A stretch of DNA of 64,000 nt from Candidatus Saccharibacteria bacterium UBA2018 (GCA_002335175.1 DDCA01000001.1:310001-374000), one strand, 5' to 3'. Positions 16,149 through 25,428 are shown, numbered from the stretch's first letter. The notes: a model not told the origin generated them from the sequence alone. A program made the numbers and translations.

Positions 16149-18116
16149 CTACTGCTTGGCTTTTATCTCAGCAATTAAGTCACGTAGTTCGGCAGCTTTC
16201 TCAAATTCCAGATTGGCACTGGCCAACTCCATTTGGGCAGATAAATCTTTCACCAATGACCCGTACTCATCTTTCGGTATCTTTTTAAGATCAATCTTCG
16301 GCTTACCATCTTCCTTCATTGGGATAATTGCGCGCAATCCTTCATCAATTGCCTTAGCAATGCTGGTAGGAGTGATGTTGTGTTCCGTGTTGTACGCCTC
16401 CTGAATTGACCGGCGGCGGTTTGTCTCGTCTATCGCCGCCTGCATCGACCGTGTGATCGTATCGGCATACATAATAACCGTCCCTTGCTCATGGCGTGCG
16501 GCCCGTCCAATCGTCTGGATGAGTGCGCTTTCCGAGCGAAGGAATCCTTCCTTATCGGCATCTATGATAGCCACGAGACTAACTTCCGGAAGATCGAGAC
16601 CTTCCCGCAGCAAGTTAATACCTACGAGTACATCATATACGCCGCTCCGCAGATCGCGCAGTATATCGCCACGCTCCAATGTATCGACCTCTGAGTGGAT
16701 ATAGGCGGTCTTCATATCCAAATCCAGCAGATGCTGGCTCAGGTCTTCTGCCATGCGCTTTGTGAGCGTTGTTACAAGTACTCGCTGGCCTTTGTTTGTC
16801 CTATCACGAATTTCAGCAATTAAATCATCGACCTGGCCTTTTGATGGCCGAATTTCAATTTTTGGATCGAGCAGCCCGGTTGGACGAATGACTTGCTGGG
16901 CGGGTTCAGGACTATGAGCCAGCTCGTACTCGCTTGGCGTAGCGGACACATAGATAGCTTGGTTGATATGTTTATCAAATTCATCAAACCTAAGTGGCCG
17001 GTTATCAAGAGCGCTTGGTAAGCGGAAGCCATGTTCGACAAGTACTTCTTTACGTGCCCGGTCGCCGTTATACATACCGCGAACCTGCGGAAGACTCATG
17101 TGGCTTTCGTCGACTAAAAGCAGCCAATCATCAGGGTAATAATCCAGCAGGGTTGCCGGTTGTTCGCCCGGCTCGCGGTTCGTAAGGTACCGGCTATAAT
17201 TTTCGATGCCTTTTACAAACCCGGTTTCCTCCAGCATTTCTATGTCATATTTGGTGCGTTGAGCGAGCCGCTGAGCCTCAAGCAGTTTATCGTGGCGTTC
17301 AAACCAGTCGAGACGTTCTTCAAATTCCTTTTTTATGCCTTCAATCGCTGTTTCGAGTTTGGCTTTCGGTGTGACATAGTGGGAGCTCGGAAAAATTTTA
17401 AGTTCGTTCGGTTCACCTAGTATCTCGCCCGTAAGTGGGTCAATCCGGGTAATTCGGTCAACTTCATCACCAAAAAAATCCACCCTATACGCAACATCGC
17501 TGCCGGCAGGAAACACATCGACGACGTCACCTTTCGAGCGGAATGTGCCGCGGTGAAAATCGACATCATTTCTTTGGTATTGTATGTCTGTCAGTAAACG
17601 GATGAACTTGTCCTGCTGCCGTCTTTCGCCCGTTTTAACGTGTATCGACATTTCTGCGTACGTATCAGGTGAACCTATACCGTAAATACAAGAAACACTG
17701 GCAACTATAATCGTATCTCGGCGCGTCAGAAGTGCCGTCGTGGCGGCATGACGTAACCGGTCAATTTCGTCATTTATCTTTGAGTCTTTTTCAATGTATG
17801 TGTCGCTCGAAGCAATGTAGGCTTCTGGCTGGTAATAATCAAAATAGCTCACAAAGTAATGGACTTCGTTGTCAGGAAAGAATGCCCGAAATTCGCTATA
17901 TAACTGTGCCGCGAGCGTTTTGTTGTGTGCAAGTACTAAAGTAGGCACTTGGCGGTTTGCAATGATATTCGCCATGGTGAATGTCTTGCCGCTGCCGGTT
18001 ACGCCCAGTAGTGTCTGCTCGCGTTCGCCATTTTCAAGCCCTTTAACCAACTGCGCAATGGCAGTCGGTTGGTCGCCCATCGGTTGATAGTCAGTCGCCA
18101 GTTTGAATTTACTCAC
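16149..18116 (-). CDS. uvrB: Excinuclease ABC subunit B
   Basis: 655 residues from GTG 18116, which gives the normal UvrB N-terminus (SKFKLATDYQPMGDQPTAI). Walker A GVTGSGKTFT, the beta-hairpin Y-rich segment (YFVSYFDYYQPEAYI), DESH-like LLVDESHMS, helicase motifs V and VI (GINLLREGLDLPEVSLV, QTIGRAARH) and a C-terminal UVR motif. It loads on DNA damage with UvrA in nucleotide excision repair. Longer in-frame starts exist at 18158 and 18260, but TACAAT lies 7 nt before the GTG and AGGAG is nearby. Confidence 0.96.
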   Translation of the reverse strand: MSKFKLATDYQPMGDQPTAIAQLVKGLENGEREQTLLGVTGSGKTFTMANIIANRQVPTLVLAHNKTLAAQLYSEFRAFFPDNEVHYFVSYFDYYQPEAYIASSDTYIEKDSKINDEIDRLRHAATTALLTRRDTIIVASVSCIYGIGSPDTYAEMSIHVKTGERRQQDKFIRLLTDIQYQRNDVDFHRGTFRSKGDVVDVFPAGSDVAYRVDFFGDEVDRITRIDPLTGEILGEPNELKIFPSSHYVTPKAKLETAIEGIKKEFEERLDWFERHDKLLEAQRLAQRTKYDIEMLEETGFVKGIENYSRYLTNREPGEQPATLLDYYPDDWLLLVDESHMSLPQVRGMYNGDRARKEVLVEHGFRLPSALDNRPLRFDEFDKHINQAIYVSATPSEYELAHSPEPAQQVIRPTGLLDPKIEIRPSKGQVDDLIAEIRDRTNKGQRVLVTTLTKRMAEDLSQHLLDLDMKTAYIHSEVDTLERGDILRDLRSGVYDVLVGINLLREGLDLPEVSLVAIIDADKEGFLRSESALIQTIGRAARHEQGTVIMYADTITRSMQAAIDETNRRRSIQEAYNTEHNITPTSIAKAIDEGLRAIIPMKEDGKPKIDLKKIPKDEYGSLVKDLSAQMELASANLEFEKAAELRDLIAEIKAKQ

Positions 18117-18123
18117 TTCTCCT

Positions 18124-18175
18124 ATTGTAGCAAGCTTGACCTTTCCTTTTGTATTCATTGCGCTTACGGTATAAT
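18124..18175. promoter_or_regulatory. Divergent promoters of uvrB (-) and LOG-family gene (+)
   Basis: Minus strand TGC-TACAAT (18124-18129), 7 nt from the uvrB GTG. Plus strand TATAAT (18170-18175), 17 nt from the ATG at 18193, so that transcript would have a leader of about 10 nt. The -10 boxes are 40 bp apart. Confidence 0.6.
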
Positions 18176-18192
18176 ACGACGCAAGAGCTAAC

Positions 18193-18879
18193 ATGAAACC
18201 AACACCCGATTCCAACGAAACCGTCTGCGTCCCGCGCGATATTGTCTTGCAAGCTGCCATGATTCGATTAGGTAGTGTTGACGAGGAGTTAGAGGCCGGC
18301 TACAACGTTATACGAAAGTATCACAAAACCGTCACCGTCTTCGGTTCAGCCCGCGTATCCGAAGGCAGCCGTTACTACGAAGCTGCCCGGCTGGTCGGCG
18401 AAAAACTCGCTGAACATAACTATGCGGTCATTACGGGCGGCGGTCATGGCATTATGGAAGCGGCAAACCGTGGTGCATTTGAGTCAAAGGGCGATTCGAT
18501 TGGGTTTAATATTGCCTTGCCTCATGAGCAGACATTAAACAAGTACACTACCGCATCACTCTCATTCAGCCACTTTTCACCTCGTAAAATTGCCATGACT
18601 CTTTATGCCGATGCCTATGTTTATTTCCCCGGCGGCTTTGGTACCATGGACGAAATGATGGAAATCTTGACACTGATACAAACCGGCAAAACCAGTAAGG
18701 CACCGATTATTCTGTACGGTTCGGATTTCTGGCACCCGCTCGATCAGATGATTCGACAGACGTTACTCGAGGAAGAGCGCTTAATTTCGCCCGGCGACGA
18801 GCTTCTTTATACGATTACGGACGATGTCAATGAAGTTATCAAGCTAGTACGTGCTAACAAAACATACTGCGATCATTAG
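18193..18879 (+). CDS. LOG family protein (lysine decarboxylase-like, nucleotide 5'-monophosphate phosphoribohydrolase)
   Basis: 228 residues. Rossmann-like fold with VFGSARVSEGSRYYEAA, ITGGGHGIMEAANRGAF and the family signature PGGFGTMDEMMEILTLIQ (PGGxGTxxE). Members cleave the ribose-base bond of adenine-type nucleotides; in plants and actinobacteria this releases cytokinins, but in most bacteria the role is unclear. It has about 40 residues ahead of the core. The last 4 bp overlap the convergent kinase gene. Confidence 0.9.
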   Translation: MKPTPDSNETVCVPRDIVLQAAMIRLGSVDEELEAGYNVIRKYHKTVTVFGSARVSEGSRYYEAARLVGEKLAEHNYAVITGGGHGIMEAANRGAFESKGDSIGFNIALPHEQTLNKYTTASLSFSHFSPRKIAMTLYADAYVYFPGGFGTMDEMMEILTLIQTGKTSKAPIILYGSDFWHPLDQMIRQTLLEEERLISPGDELLYTITDDVNEVIKLVRANKTYCDH

Positions 18880-20399
18880 TCGCTGTAGTCTCTGACCTCA
18901 TAATTTTCTGGCGCGTCTCTAAGGTATTCATCAATCTTCTCACGAGTTAACAGACCGGCCTGGGCCCCAAGTTCTTGGACAACACTCATGCTGTTAATGG
19001 GAGCCCACTTCAGAGCTGTTTCCATTTTTTCGCCAAGTGCTAAAGCAGCGACGATAGTTGACGCAAACGCATCGCCGGCACCGGTGCGATCGAACGGTGG
19101 TGCAGGGTCGGGATAATTAGGCATAGATACAAGCTTACCGTCGTATGATGCGTATGAGCCATGCGGGCCGTCTGTTATAACAACTGCTTTTGGCCCAAGC
19201 TCATGGAGTGCTGCGGCTAATACGGAAATTTTATCCGGCTTTTCTTCGGTTATGTCTGCTGCCTCTTCTCGGTTTAGAATAATCAGTTCGGCACGCCCGT
19301 ACAGCCCTCTTAACTTGTCTTTCCCCCACTTAAAATGGAATGTGCCCGGCTGGAAAACAAACCTAATATTTTTATTCTCTTGAAGGTATGAAAGCAAGTC
19401 AACGTGAAGCTGCCAGGAGTCCTCGCTGGCACTGGCTAAATATATCCAATCCGGTGGCTGTTCAGGAACAATCCAAGAGTAGTCATATTGCTCATTCTTG
19501 GTAAGAATTGTCCGCTCCGCACCAACTCGCAGAACGTAGTAATAATTCGATTTGGTGCCGGATTTCTGACGCACTAGGGCAGTCTCTACCTTTTCGTTCT
19601 GCAAGTGAGCGAGCGAGTCATTACCTGGCTGGTCATCACCAAGCCAGGCCATCAAACTTGAATCTAGCCCTAAGCGTGCAAATGATACGGCCGAATTTGG
19701 TGCAGGCCCGACCGATTGGACAATCTCAACATCTTCATATGGCGGCCGGCCGCCAAAGGGTATTTTTAGCCAGCTATTACCCGCTTCGTCTTTCTCAACC
19801 TGCACTACGTCTTCTGAGAGCTTAATGAACGCATCGGTAAATATATCACCGATTGCAAGAAGTTTGGGCGCGCTTGATTTGGTGACTGCTCCTTGCTGCA
19901 GCATGAGTGTCGGGTGGCCTTCGTCTTCGGGTGGTTTCATGCCGGCTTGTTCAGCCAGCTCATGAATCATCTTATTATCGGTTTTATCATGTTCGGCATA
20001 GCGTTTAATAATCTCGGCCCTTAAATGCCGCTGCGCATGCCCAACTTTGCGCGCTTCATATGCAAGTTCGTGATGGGCGTTTTCAATCACGTCATATATA
20101 CAAAACGATACCGGCCCATCATCAAATCGGAGCAATGTGTAGTGAAGCGCTGGGTCGCCGAGAACTTCTTCTACATTGCCGTTTCCAATCGTTGCATTCA
20201 GCGCGTGGTAGAGTTCTTTCCCGGAACTATCAGCAGTATCAATGTTGAGACGCCTCATTACCTCATGGGCAGCTTCAGTCATGTCCGCAATCAGGCGCGT
20301 GTCTGTTCCGCTCTGTGCGCTTGCGCGTTCAAAGTCTGCTATTGTTTTCGTAAATAACGGATGGTCAGTGGCGAGAACGTCGGCTAGAAAATTTGTCAT
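18876..20399 (-). CDS. PfkB-family carbohydrate kinase with a long N-terminal extension
   Basis: 507 residues, about 170 more than a normal PfkB/ribokinase. The kinase starts near LLAIGDIFTDAFIKL; anion hole and catalytic Asp are in FDRTGAGDAFASTIVAAL near the C-terminus, and SVGPAPNSAVSFARLGLDSSL marks the substrate lid. Residues 1-170 are mostly helical, with ENAHHELAYEARKVGHAQRHLRAEIIKRYAEHD; I recognise no family in them. Substrate is not predictable: fructose-6-P, tagatose-6-P, ribose or a nucleoside. AGGAGG precedes the ATG. It is the last gene of the sugar-phosphate operon. Confidence 0.88.
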   Translation of the reverse strand: MTNFLADVLATDHPLFTKTIADFERASAQSGTDTRLIADMTEAAHEVMRRLNIDTADSSGKELYHALNATIGNGNVEEVLGDPALHYTLLRFDDGPVSFCIYDVIENAHHELAYEARKVGHAQRHLRAEIIKRYAEHDKTDNKMIHELAEQAGMKPPEDEGHPTLMLQQGAVTKSSAPKLLAIGDIFTDAFIKLSEDVVQVEKDEAGNSWLKIPFGGRPPYEDVEIVQSVGPAPNSAVSFARLGLDSSLMAWLGDDQPGNDSLAHLQNEKVETALVRQKSGTKSNYYYVLRVGAERTILTKNEQYDYSWIVPEQPPDWIYLASASEDSWQLHVDLLSYLQENKNIRFVFQPGTFHFKWGKDKLRGLYGRAELIILNREEAADITEEKPDKISVLAAALHELGPKAVVITDGPHGSYASYDGKLVSMPNYPDPAPPFDRTGAGDAFASTIVAALALGEKMETALKWAPINSMSVVQELGAQAGLLTREKIDEYLRDAPENYEVRDYSD

Positions 20400-20408
20400 A
20401 GTTGCCTC

Positions 20409-21389
20409 CTAAAATTTTGTTTCCGTTAGTGGCATGTCGTGTAGTTTCGTGTCGGCATGCAAAATCCCTGCCTTTGCCCCAATTTTGGTAACAACAGATG
20501 TCGAATTAGCACTCGCAAAAATAATTGATTCCTTCAGCGATTTCCCTAAAGCCCATTGGCTCAAAAAACCTGACCCGAACGCATCACCAGCGCCTGTCCG
20601 GTCGATAACCTTTACGTCTCTATACATACCGGCTTTAATTATTACTTGTCCGTCGGATGCTACGACACCATCCGGTCCGTCACTCACGATAGCAACGCCC
20701 ACGTAGTGCAGTAAATGTCGAACCAATTCCTCACTCGTTTCACCATGGACAATTTGCTGAGCCTCTTCCTTATTAAGAGACAATACATCGACATCTTCGA
20801 GTAGGCCTTTTAGTAGCTGAGGCTGCTTTAACTCGCCTTTGCCTGGATTAAAAAATACTTTGATACCTTTTTGCCTTGCCTGGTGGAATATATGGTCCAG
20901 TACATTCATGTTGCCGGTCATCGTTGATACATATAGCCAATCAGCCTCAACATCATCGAGGTTAAAGTTTTTAATCAAGTACTTTGTACTAGCCCCCCGG
21001 TACGTCAGAATACTTCGTTCGCCATTGGGAGCCAGAAGTAAAACCGAATAACCGGTATTTAATTTGTCGGAATAACTGACGAATCGCGTATCCACGCCTT
21101 CTTTGTCGAGGTCGTCCAATACGGCTTTGCCAGCCGGATCATGGCCAATCGTGCCCATAAATATGGCGTGCAGGTTCTGGCGCGCGAAGGTCACTGCGGC
21201 ATTCGTGGCCCCGCCACCTGTGCTGAAGTCAATTTTGTTAACATCGGCCTTGCCGCCCATCTCAAGTTCCATAACCTGTACATGCAAGGGTTTGTCGGGT
21301 TTTGGTTCGAATTCGTCGCTATGGCTCAAAAACACGTCTTGGACTGCTGCGCCAATAGCTAGTATGGTCGGTCTCTTTCCGCTCATCAC
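20409..21389 (-). CDS. PfkB-family carbohydrate kinase
   Basis: 326 residues, standard ribokinase-fold length. Substrate motif DFSTGGGATNAAVTFARQ, middle SLNKEEAQQIV, C-terminal DRTGAGDAFGSGFLSQWALG with the catalytic Asp. It begins inside the end of the aldolase gene (4-bp overlap), so translation is coupled. The operon has aldolase and transketolase, so a phosphofructokinase role is possible, but ribokinase or adenosine kinase activity cannot be excluded. It is a paralogue of the next gene, which has an extra domain. Confidence 0.9.
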   Translation of the reverse strand: MMSGKRPTILAIGAAVQDVFLSHSDEFEPKPDKPLHVQVMELEMGGKADVNKIDFSTGGGATNAAVTFARQNLHAIFMGTIGHDPAGKAVLDDLDKEGVDTRFVSYSDKLNTGYSVLLLAPNGERSILTYRGASTKYLIKNFNLDDVEADWLYVSTMTGNMNVLDHIFHQARQKGIKVFFNPGKGELKQPQLLKGLLEDVDVLSLNKEEAQQIVHGETSEELVRHLLHYVGVAIVSDGPDGVVASDGQVIIKAGMYRDVKVIDRTGAGDAFGSGFLSQWALGKSLKESIIFASANSTSVVTKIGAKAGILHADTKLHDMPLTETKF

Positions 21390-22297
21390 GTTACTGCCTT
21401 GTTTGCGCTTCCAAACGCGTTGATTTTCTCTTCGACGACAGACTGCACGGCTTCAAAAACAGCTGGCATTAGTTTCACGACAGCATATTCTTTTGGGTTA
21501 TCGGCTAAAACTTTCTCAAGCGTAGTTCGGAATACGTAGCGCATGTCGCTGTTGATGTTAATCTTTGAAACACCGATTCGCGCAGCATTCTCAAAGAAGT
21601 GCAGCGGCGTACCCGAGCCGCCGTGAAGGCTAATTTGACAGCCAATGGCTTCGCGAATTTTAGACAGTAGCTCCAGGTCAAGTTCTTTAGGCACAGGGTA
21701 TTTACCGTGCAAATTGCCGACGGCCGCCGCAAACGTATCAATACCCGTAGCATCGACAAATCTCTTTGTACCATCGGGCGTGCTGAAAGTTTTTTTAATT
21801 TCTTCGTAATCTATTTTCTCTTCGTGGAGATTAGAGCTGCCGCCAAAATAATGCGGTTCGCTCTCGACGAGCGCACCCGTAAACTTGGCGTACTCAACAA
21901 CTTCCTTTGTTTTAGCAATGATTTCTTCTTCAGTCGCATCGTGGTTTGCCTGCGAAATATCGATATGAATGAACTCATAACCGGCATCGATTGCTCGTTT
22001 GCAATTTTCGACCGTTGGGCTATGGTCGAGATTGATGTACATTTCAACGCCGTATTCGGTTTTATAATTATCTACCATGTCGCGGACGTTTTCGAGTCCA
22101 AGCGCTTCGACTTCGCCGTCACTAACTTCAACCAGCACGGGAGAGTTTAACTTTTGAGCTGCTCGAGCTACGGCAATCAGCGTCTCCTGGTTATCGACAT
22201 TAAAGGCACCAACCGCAAATTTCTGCTGGCGGCTGCGCTGCATTAAATGCCGTGCCCGGGTGGTGTTGTCTCGAATCTGACGGATGCTGTGACTCAT
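21386..22297 (-). CDS. fba: Class II fructose-bisphosphate aldolase
   Basis: 303 residues. Zinc and catalytic residues sit in MYINLDHSPTVENCKRAI (Asp-His), ESEPHYFGG (Glu, His), VGNLHGKYPVP (His) and ISLHGGSGTP (His); INSDMRYVF binds phosphate. It splits fructose-1,6-bisphosphate to dihydroxyacetone phosphate and glyceraldehyde-3-P, or runs the reverse. AAAGGAT precedes ATG. It lies 2 nt after the transketolase C-subunit gene in the operon. Confidence 0.94.
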   Translation of the reverse strand: MSHSIRQIRDNTTRARHLMQRSRQQKFAVGAFNVDNQETLIAVARAAQKLNSPVLVEVSDGEVEALGLENVRDMVDNYKTEYGVEMYINLDHSPTVENCKRAIDAGYEFIHIDISQANHDATEEEIIAKTKEVVEYAKFTGALVESEPHYFGGSSNLHEEKIDYEEIKKTFSTPDGTKRFVDATGIDTFAAAVGNLHGKYPVPKELDLELLSKIREAIGCQISLHGGSGTPLHFFENAARIGVSKININSDMRYVFRTTLEKVLADNPKEYAVVKLMPAVFEAVQSVVEEKINAFGSANKAVT

Positions 22298-22299
22298 AA

Positions 22300-23298
22300 C
22301 TAAAATCCTTTCTTGTACTGTGGCGCGCGGTCAACGAATGTCTTTATTTTCTTTGTTAAACTTTTGCCGTCTAAACCAAAATGTTCAATGACTTCACGCG
22401 GCGTCCCGCTTTCGCCGTAGCGGTCTTCAACACCAAGCCGTTTAATCGGAACCGGTAAATACTCAGCAAGTAGTTCAGTTACCGCGCCGCCGAGACCACC
22501 GGCTATTTGGGCTTCTTCAACCGTTACAGCACGACCGGTCTTCTCGACACTTTTTAGAATTGTTTCGTTGTCCAGTGGTTTGATTGTTGGTACATGTACG
22601 ACTTCGGCATCTATTTTTTGCTTAGCTAGAATTTCAGCAGCCACAAGTAGTTCGTATGTCATGGTACCGGTTCCGAACAATGTTATGTCCTTGCCCGGAC
22701 GCAGTACATAGGCTTTGCCTATTTCAAACGGTGATTTGTCTGTGCTAAAGATTGGTGTTTTATCACGTGCCAGACGCAAGTAACTTGGTTTTCCGTTTAC
22801 TGCAAGCGCGATAGTAGCCTTTTCTGCTTCAATACTATCTCCAGGCACCACTACGACCATGTTCGGCATGACGCGCATCAGCGCAATGTCTTCCAGCATT
22901 TGATGGGTTGCGCCGTCCGGTCCGGTATAAAGCCCGGCATGTCCGCCAACAACTTTGACCGGCTGGTCGTTCAAGGCCGTTGTCGTCTTGATCTGTTCCC
23001 AATTACGTCCGGGGCTGAAGGCTGCATAACTTGCCGTAAATGGAATCTTTCCGGCTCGTGCAAGTCCGCTGGCAATTGTCACCAGGTTCTGCTCGGCCAC
23101 ACCGACTTCAATAAATCGTTCCGGAAATGCCTCACGGAACAAATGCATTTGTACGCTTTCGGTCAAATCAGCGCACAGCGCCACGACATTTGCATCCAAC
23201 TCGCCTGCTTTCTTGAGCCCGCGGCCAAACCCGGCACGAATAGGTTCTATAGCGACTTCTTCAGTCAAAATATCATCGGCTAAGTCGTACTTGCTCAT
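22300..23298 (-). CDS. Transketolase, C-terminal subunit
   Basis: 332 residues, the pyrimidine-binding and C-terminal domains of transketolase as a separate chain. IEVGVAEQNLVTIASGLARAG carries the catalytic Glu for thiamine diphosphate; TASYAAFSPGRNWEQIK and GGHAGLYTGPDGATHQ are typical. It pairs with the next gene upstream to form a full enzyme moving two-carbon units between sugars. It overlaps the N-subunit gene by 4 bp. Confidence 0.93.
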   Translation of the reverse strand: MSKYDLADDILTEEVAIEPIRAGFGRGLKKAGELDANVVALCADLTESVQMHLFREAFPERFIEVGVAEQNLVTIASGLARAGKIPFTASYAAFSPGRNWEQIKTTTALNDQPVKVVGGHAGLYTGPDGATHQMLEDIALMRVMPNMVVVVPGDSIEAEKATIALAVNGKPSYLRLARDKTPIFSTDKSPFEIGKAYVLRPGKDITLFGTGTMTYELLVAAEILAKQKIDAEVVHVPTIKPLDNETILKSVEKTGRAVTVEEAQIAGGLGGAVTELLAEYLPVPIKRLGVEDRYGESGTPREVIEHFGLDGKSLTKKIKTFVDRAPQYKKGF

Positions 23299-24161
23299 AC
23301 GCCCTGCCCTTCGTGCCGAATTTTACCCTTGAGCGTACGTAGCTCTTGGAGTGCTTTTTTGGCCTGTTCGTGGTTTGGCGGCACACCGTGCCAGTGGTAG
23401 TCATATTCCATAAAGTCGACACCTTTGCCGGGAATAGTATGGGTGATAATAACGCTTGGCCGGTTTTCGATTGCCTTGGCCATACCAACAGCATCCTGGA
23501 TACTCTCGATGTTATGCCCGTCGATTTCCTGCACGTGCCAGCCAAAGCTTCGCCATTTGCCGGCCAGGTCTTCGAGCGGCATGACATCTTCGGTATTACC
23601 ATCGATTTGAATATTATTTCGGTCAACAAATACGACGAACTGGCGAAGTTTGTACTTGCCTGCGAACATAGCCGCTTCCCAAATATTGCCCTCGTCAAGT
23701 TCACCATCACCGGTAATACAGTAAACGAAGCGGTGCGGTTGCCCATCGAGGTATTGCAGTGAATACGCCACGCCTGCGGCTTGGCTGAGTCCGCTGCCAA
23801 GTGGTCCGCTGGTATTTTCGAGACCCGGAAGCCTGGTACGTTCAGGGTGGCCCTGCAGACGGCTGCCGAGTTTACGCAGCGTCAGCAGTTCATCTTTATC
23901 GAAGTAGCCGGCTTCGGCCATAACAGCATATTGCACTGGCACACAGTGGCCATTCGACAAAAAAAAGTAGTCACGCCCATCCCAATCGGGATCTCGTGGC
24001 TGGTGTTTCATCACGCTAAAATAAAGTGTCGTTACAAGGTCGGCCAGGCCCAGCGGGCCAGCCGAATGGCCGCTGCCGGCTTCTTCAAGCATACGGATAA
24101 TATCACGGCGGACACTGGTCGCTTTGTCTTCCAGCTGCTTAATTGTTAGTTGCCCACTCAT
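23295..24161 (-). CDS. Transketolase, N-terminal subunit
   Basis: 288 residues, the thiamine-diphosphate-binding domain. GSGHSAGPLGLADLVTTLYF, GPLGSGLSQAAGVAYSLQ and GDGELDEGNIWEAAMFA (the GDG...N ThDP/Mg motif) are intact. Split transketolase is common in archaea, Firmicutes-like and CPR genomes. A TGC-TACAAT box 9 nt before the ATG suggests an extra start inside the operon besides readthrough from rpe. Confidence 0.93.
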   Translation of the reverse strand: MSGQLTIKQLEDKATSVRRDIIRMLEEAGSGHSAGPLGLADLVTTLYFSVMKHQPRDPDWDGRDYFFLSNGHCVPVQYAVMAEAGYFDKDELLTLRKLGSRLQGHPERTRLPGLENTSGPLGSGLSQAAGVAYSLQYLDGQPHRFVYCITGDGELDEGNIWEAAMFAGKYKLRQFVVFVDRNNIQIDGNTEDVMPLEDLAGKWRSFGWHVQEIDGHNIESIQDAVGMAKAIENRPSVIITHTIPGKGVDFMEYDYHWHGVPPNHEQAKKALQELRTLKGKIRHEGQGV

Positions 24162-24170
24162 TGTAGTTTT

Positions 24171-24176
24171 ATTGTA
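24171..24176 (-). promoter_or_regulatory. -10 box of transketolase gene pair
   Basis: TACAAT preceded by TGC on the minus strand, 9 nt before ATG 24161, in the 26-nt gap after rpe. Confidence 0.6.
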
Positions 24177-24187
24177 GCATGAGCGGG

Positions 24188-24835
24188 TTAGATTACCCCT
24201 TGCTTGTTGATCTCACTGACGAGTGATTTATAGGTTTCCGCTGGGTCAGCTGAACGGGCGATTGTACCACCGACATTCAGTACGTCGATTCCGCCCTGGG
24301 ATAGGCTGTAGGCATTTTCCAATGTCACTCCGCCGTCCCAGCCGATTTCAACGTTCGGCTGTATATTGCGAATCAGGCGGACTTTTTCCAGCTGCATTAG
24401 GCTGGCCGTCCCACCATAATGGCCCAAGTCGCCACTAAATATCATGACGTGGTCGGCCTCTTCGATGAGCGGCTGTATCGTTGAAGGAACCGTCGGACGC
24501 TGCAGAGCAATCCCCGCCTTCAGGCCTGCTGCTTTAATTTTTTTTATAATCGGGAGTAAATCTTCAGCGACTTCGACATGAAAAATTATCAGGCTAGGTT
24601 TAAGCGCTATAAGCTGATTAACGTGTTCTGAAGGCCGTGCTACCATGGCGTGAATATCAGCATGCCAGCCGGCAGGCCACCATATCTCACTGGATCCGAC
24701 TGTGAAGCTCGGCGCGAACTCGCCGTCGCAAATATCAATATGTACCCGCTCGGCAAACTGGTGAATGCGTTCCATCCCTGCCTTGTACTGTTCGGCATCT
24801 TCGGCTAATACCGATGGAGCAATAGTTACCGCCAT
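24188..24835 (-). CDS. rpe: Ribulose-phosphate 3-epimerase
   Basis: 215 residues. TIM barrel with VHIDICDGEFAPSFTVG (metal and catalytic Asp), IIFHVEVAED (His), IEEADHVMIFSGDLGHYGG and IGWDGGVTLENA (Asp). The Met-rich P-G-F-G-G loop of classical Rpe is replaced by GDLGHYGG, so the exact pentose-phosphate epimerase specificity is likely but not certain. The start overlaps the rpiB stop as TGATG. Confidence 0.85.
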   Translation of the reverse strand: MAVTIAPSVLAEDAEQYKAGMERIHQFAERVHIDICDGEFAPSFTVGSSEIWWPAGWHADIHAMVARPSEHVNQLIALKPSLIIFHVEVAEDLLPIIKKIKAAGLKAGIALQRPTVPSTIQPLIEEADHVMIFSGDLGHYGGTASLMQLEKVRLIRNIQPNVEIGWDGGVTLENAYSLSQGGIDVLNVGGTIARSADPAETYKSLVSEINKQGVI

Positions 24836-25284
24836 CAGGCAAACTCGTCAATCTGCGCATTACGGCGTTTATACCGGGCGGCTCCGGCAAATGGCGTATT
24901 GAGCCAGGTTTCGATTATACCTTTCCAAGCCGCTTCGTCTTCCATTAGTCGCGCCGGCAGACATAGCACATTGCTATCGTTGTCGTTACGAGTCATCTTG
25001 GCTTCATACGCATCCCAAATTACTGCAGCCCGGATGCCACGGAACCGATTAGCTGCCATAGCCATCCCTTGTCCGCCGCCGCAAATCAAAATCGCCCGTG
25101 GATCTTTGTCGGTATCACCAATCACACGAGTTGCTGCCAGTTGGGCAAAATCAGGAAAGTCGTCATTCGGGTCAAGCTCCGTATCACCGACATCCTCGAC
25201 GTCATAACCATGTTTTACCAAGTAAGCAAACACCTGCTCTTTCAGATAAAAGCCTTGATGGTCGGCACCGAGGTAGAGTTTCAT
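24835..25284 (-). CDS. rpiB: RpiB/LacAB-type sugar-phosphate isomerase
   Basis: 149 residues from ATG 25284. LYLGADHQGFYLKEQVF (family start), ILICGGGQGMAMAANRFRGIRA (catalytic Cys and anion loop), SNVLCLPARLM and TPFAGAARYKRRNAQI are all RpiB features. It interconverts ribose-5-P and ribulose-5-P. It opens the operon rpiB-rpe-tktN-tktC-fba-pfkB-pfkB. An upstream in-frame ATG (25341) would lie before the promoter and is rejected. Confidence 0.93.
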   Translation of the reverse strand: MKLYLGADHQGFYLKEQVFAYLVKHGYDVEDVGDTELDPNDDFPDFAQLAATRVIGDTDKDPRAILICGGGQGMAMAANRFRGIRAAVIWDAYEAKMTRNDNDSNVLCLPARLMEDEAAWKGIIETWLNTPFAGAARYKRRNAQIDEFA

Positions 25285-25293
25285 GCTAGTTAA

Positions 25294-25322
25294 AGTATAA
25301 GCGGAATTATTAGAGGTGTAAA
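25294..25322 (-). promoter_or_regulatory. Promoter of the sugar-phosphate operon, leaderless
   Basis: Minus strand TTTACA (25317-25322), a 17-bp spacer and TATACT (25294-25299), with 9 nt to the rpiB ATG. One of the clearest two-box leaderless promoters here. Confidence 0.8.
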
Positions 25323-25334
25323 GACATAAGTATA

Positions 25335-25363
25335 TTGACAAATTAAATATTATTTGCTATAAT
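25335..25363 (+). promoter_or_regulatory. Consensus sigma-70 promoter of the GC-rich gene at 25429
   Basis: TTGACA (25335-25340), exactly 17 bp of AT-rich spacer, TATAAT (25358-25363). It leaves a leader of about 60 nt containing a small hairpin (GAGGTGC/GCACCTC, 25396-25415) just before the ribosome binding site. Confidence 0.85.
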
Positions 25364-25428
25364 AATTAGTTAGACTTCTGTCACCGTACAATCAAGAGGT
25401 GCAGAAGTGCACCTCAGAAGGAGTTCTC

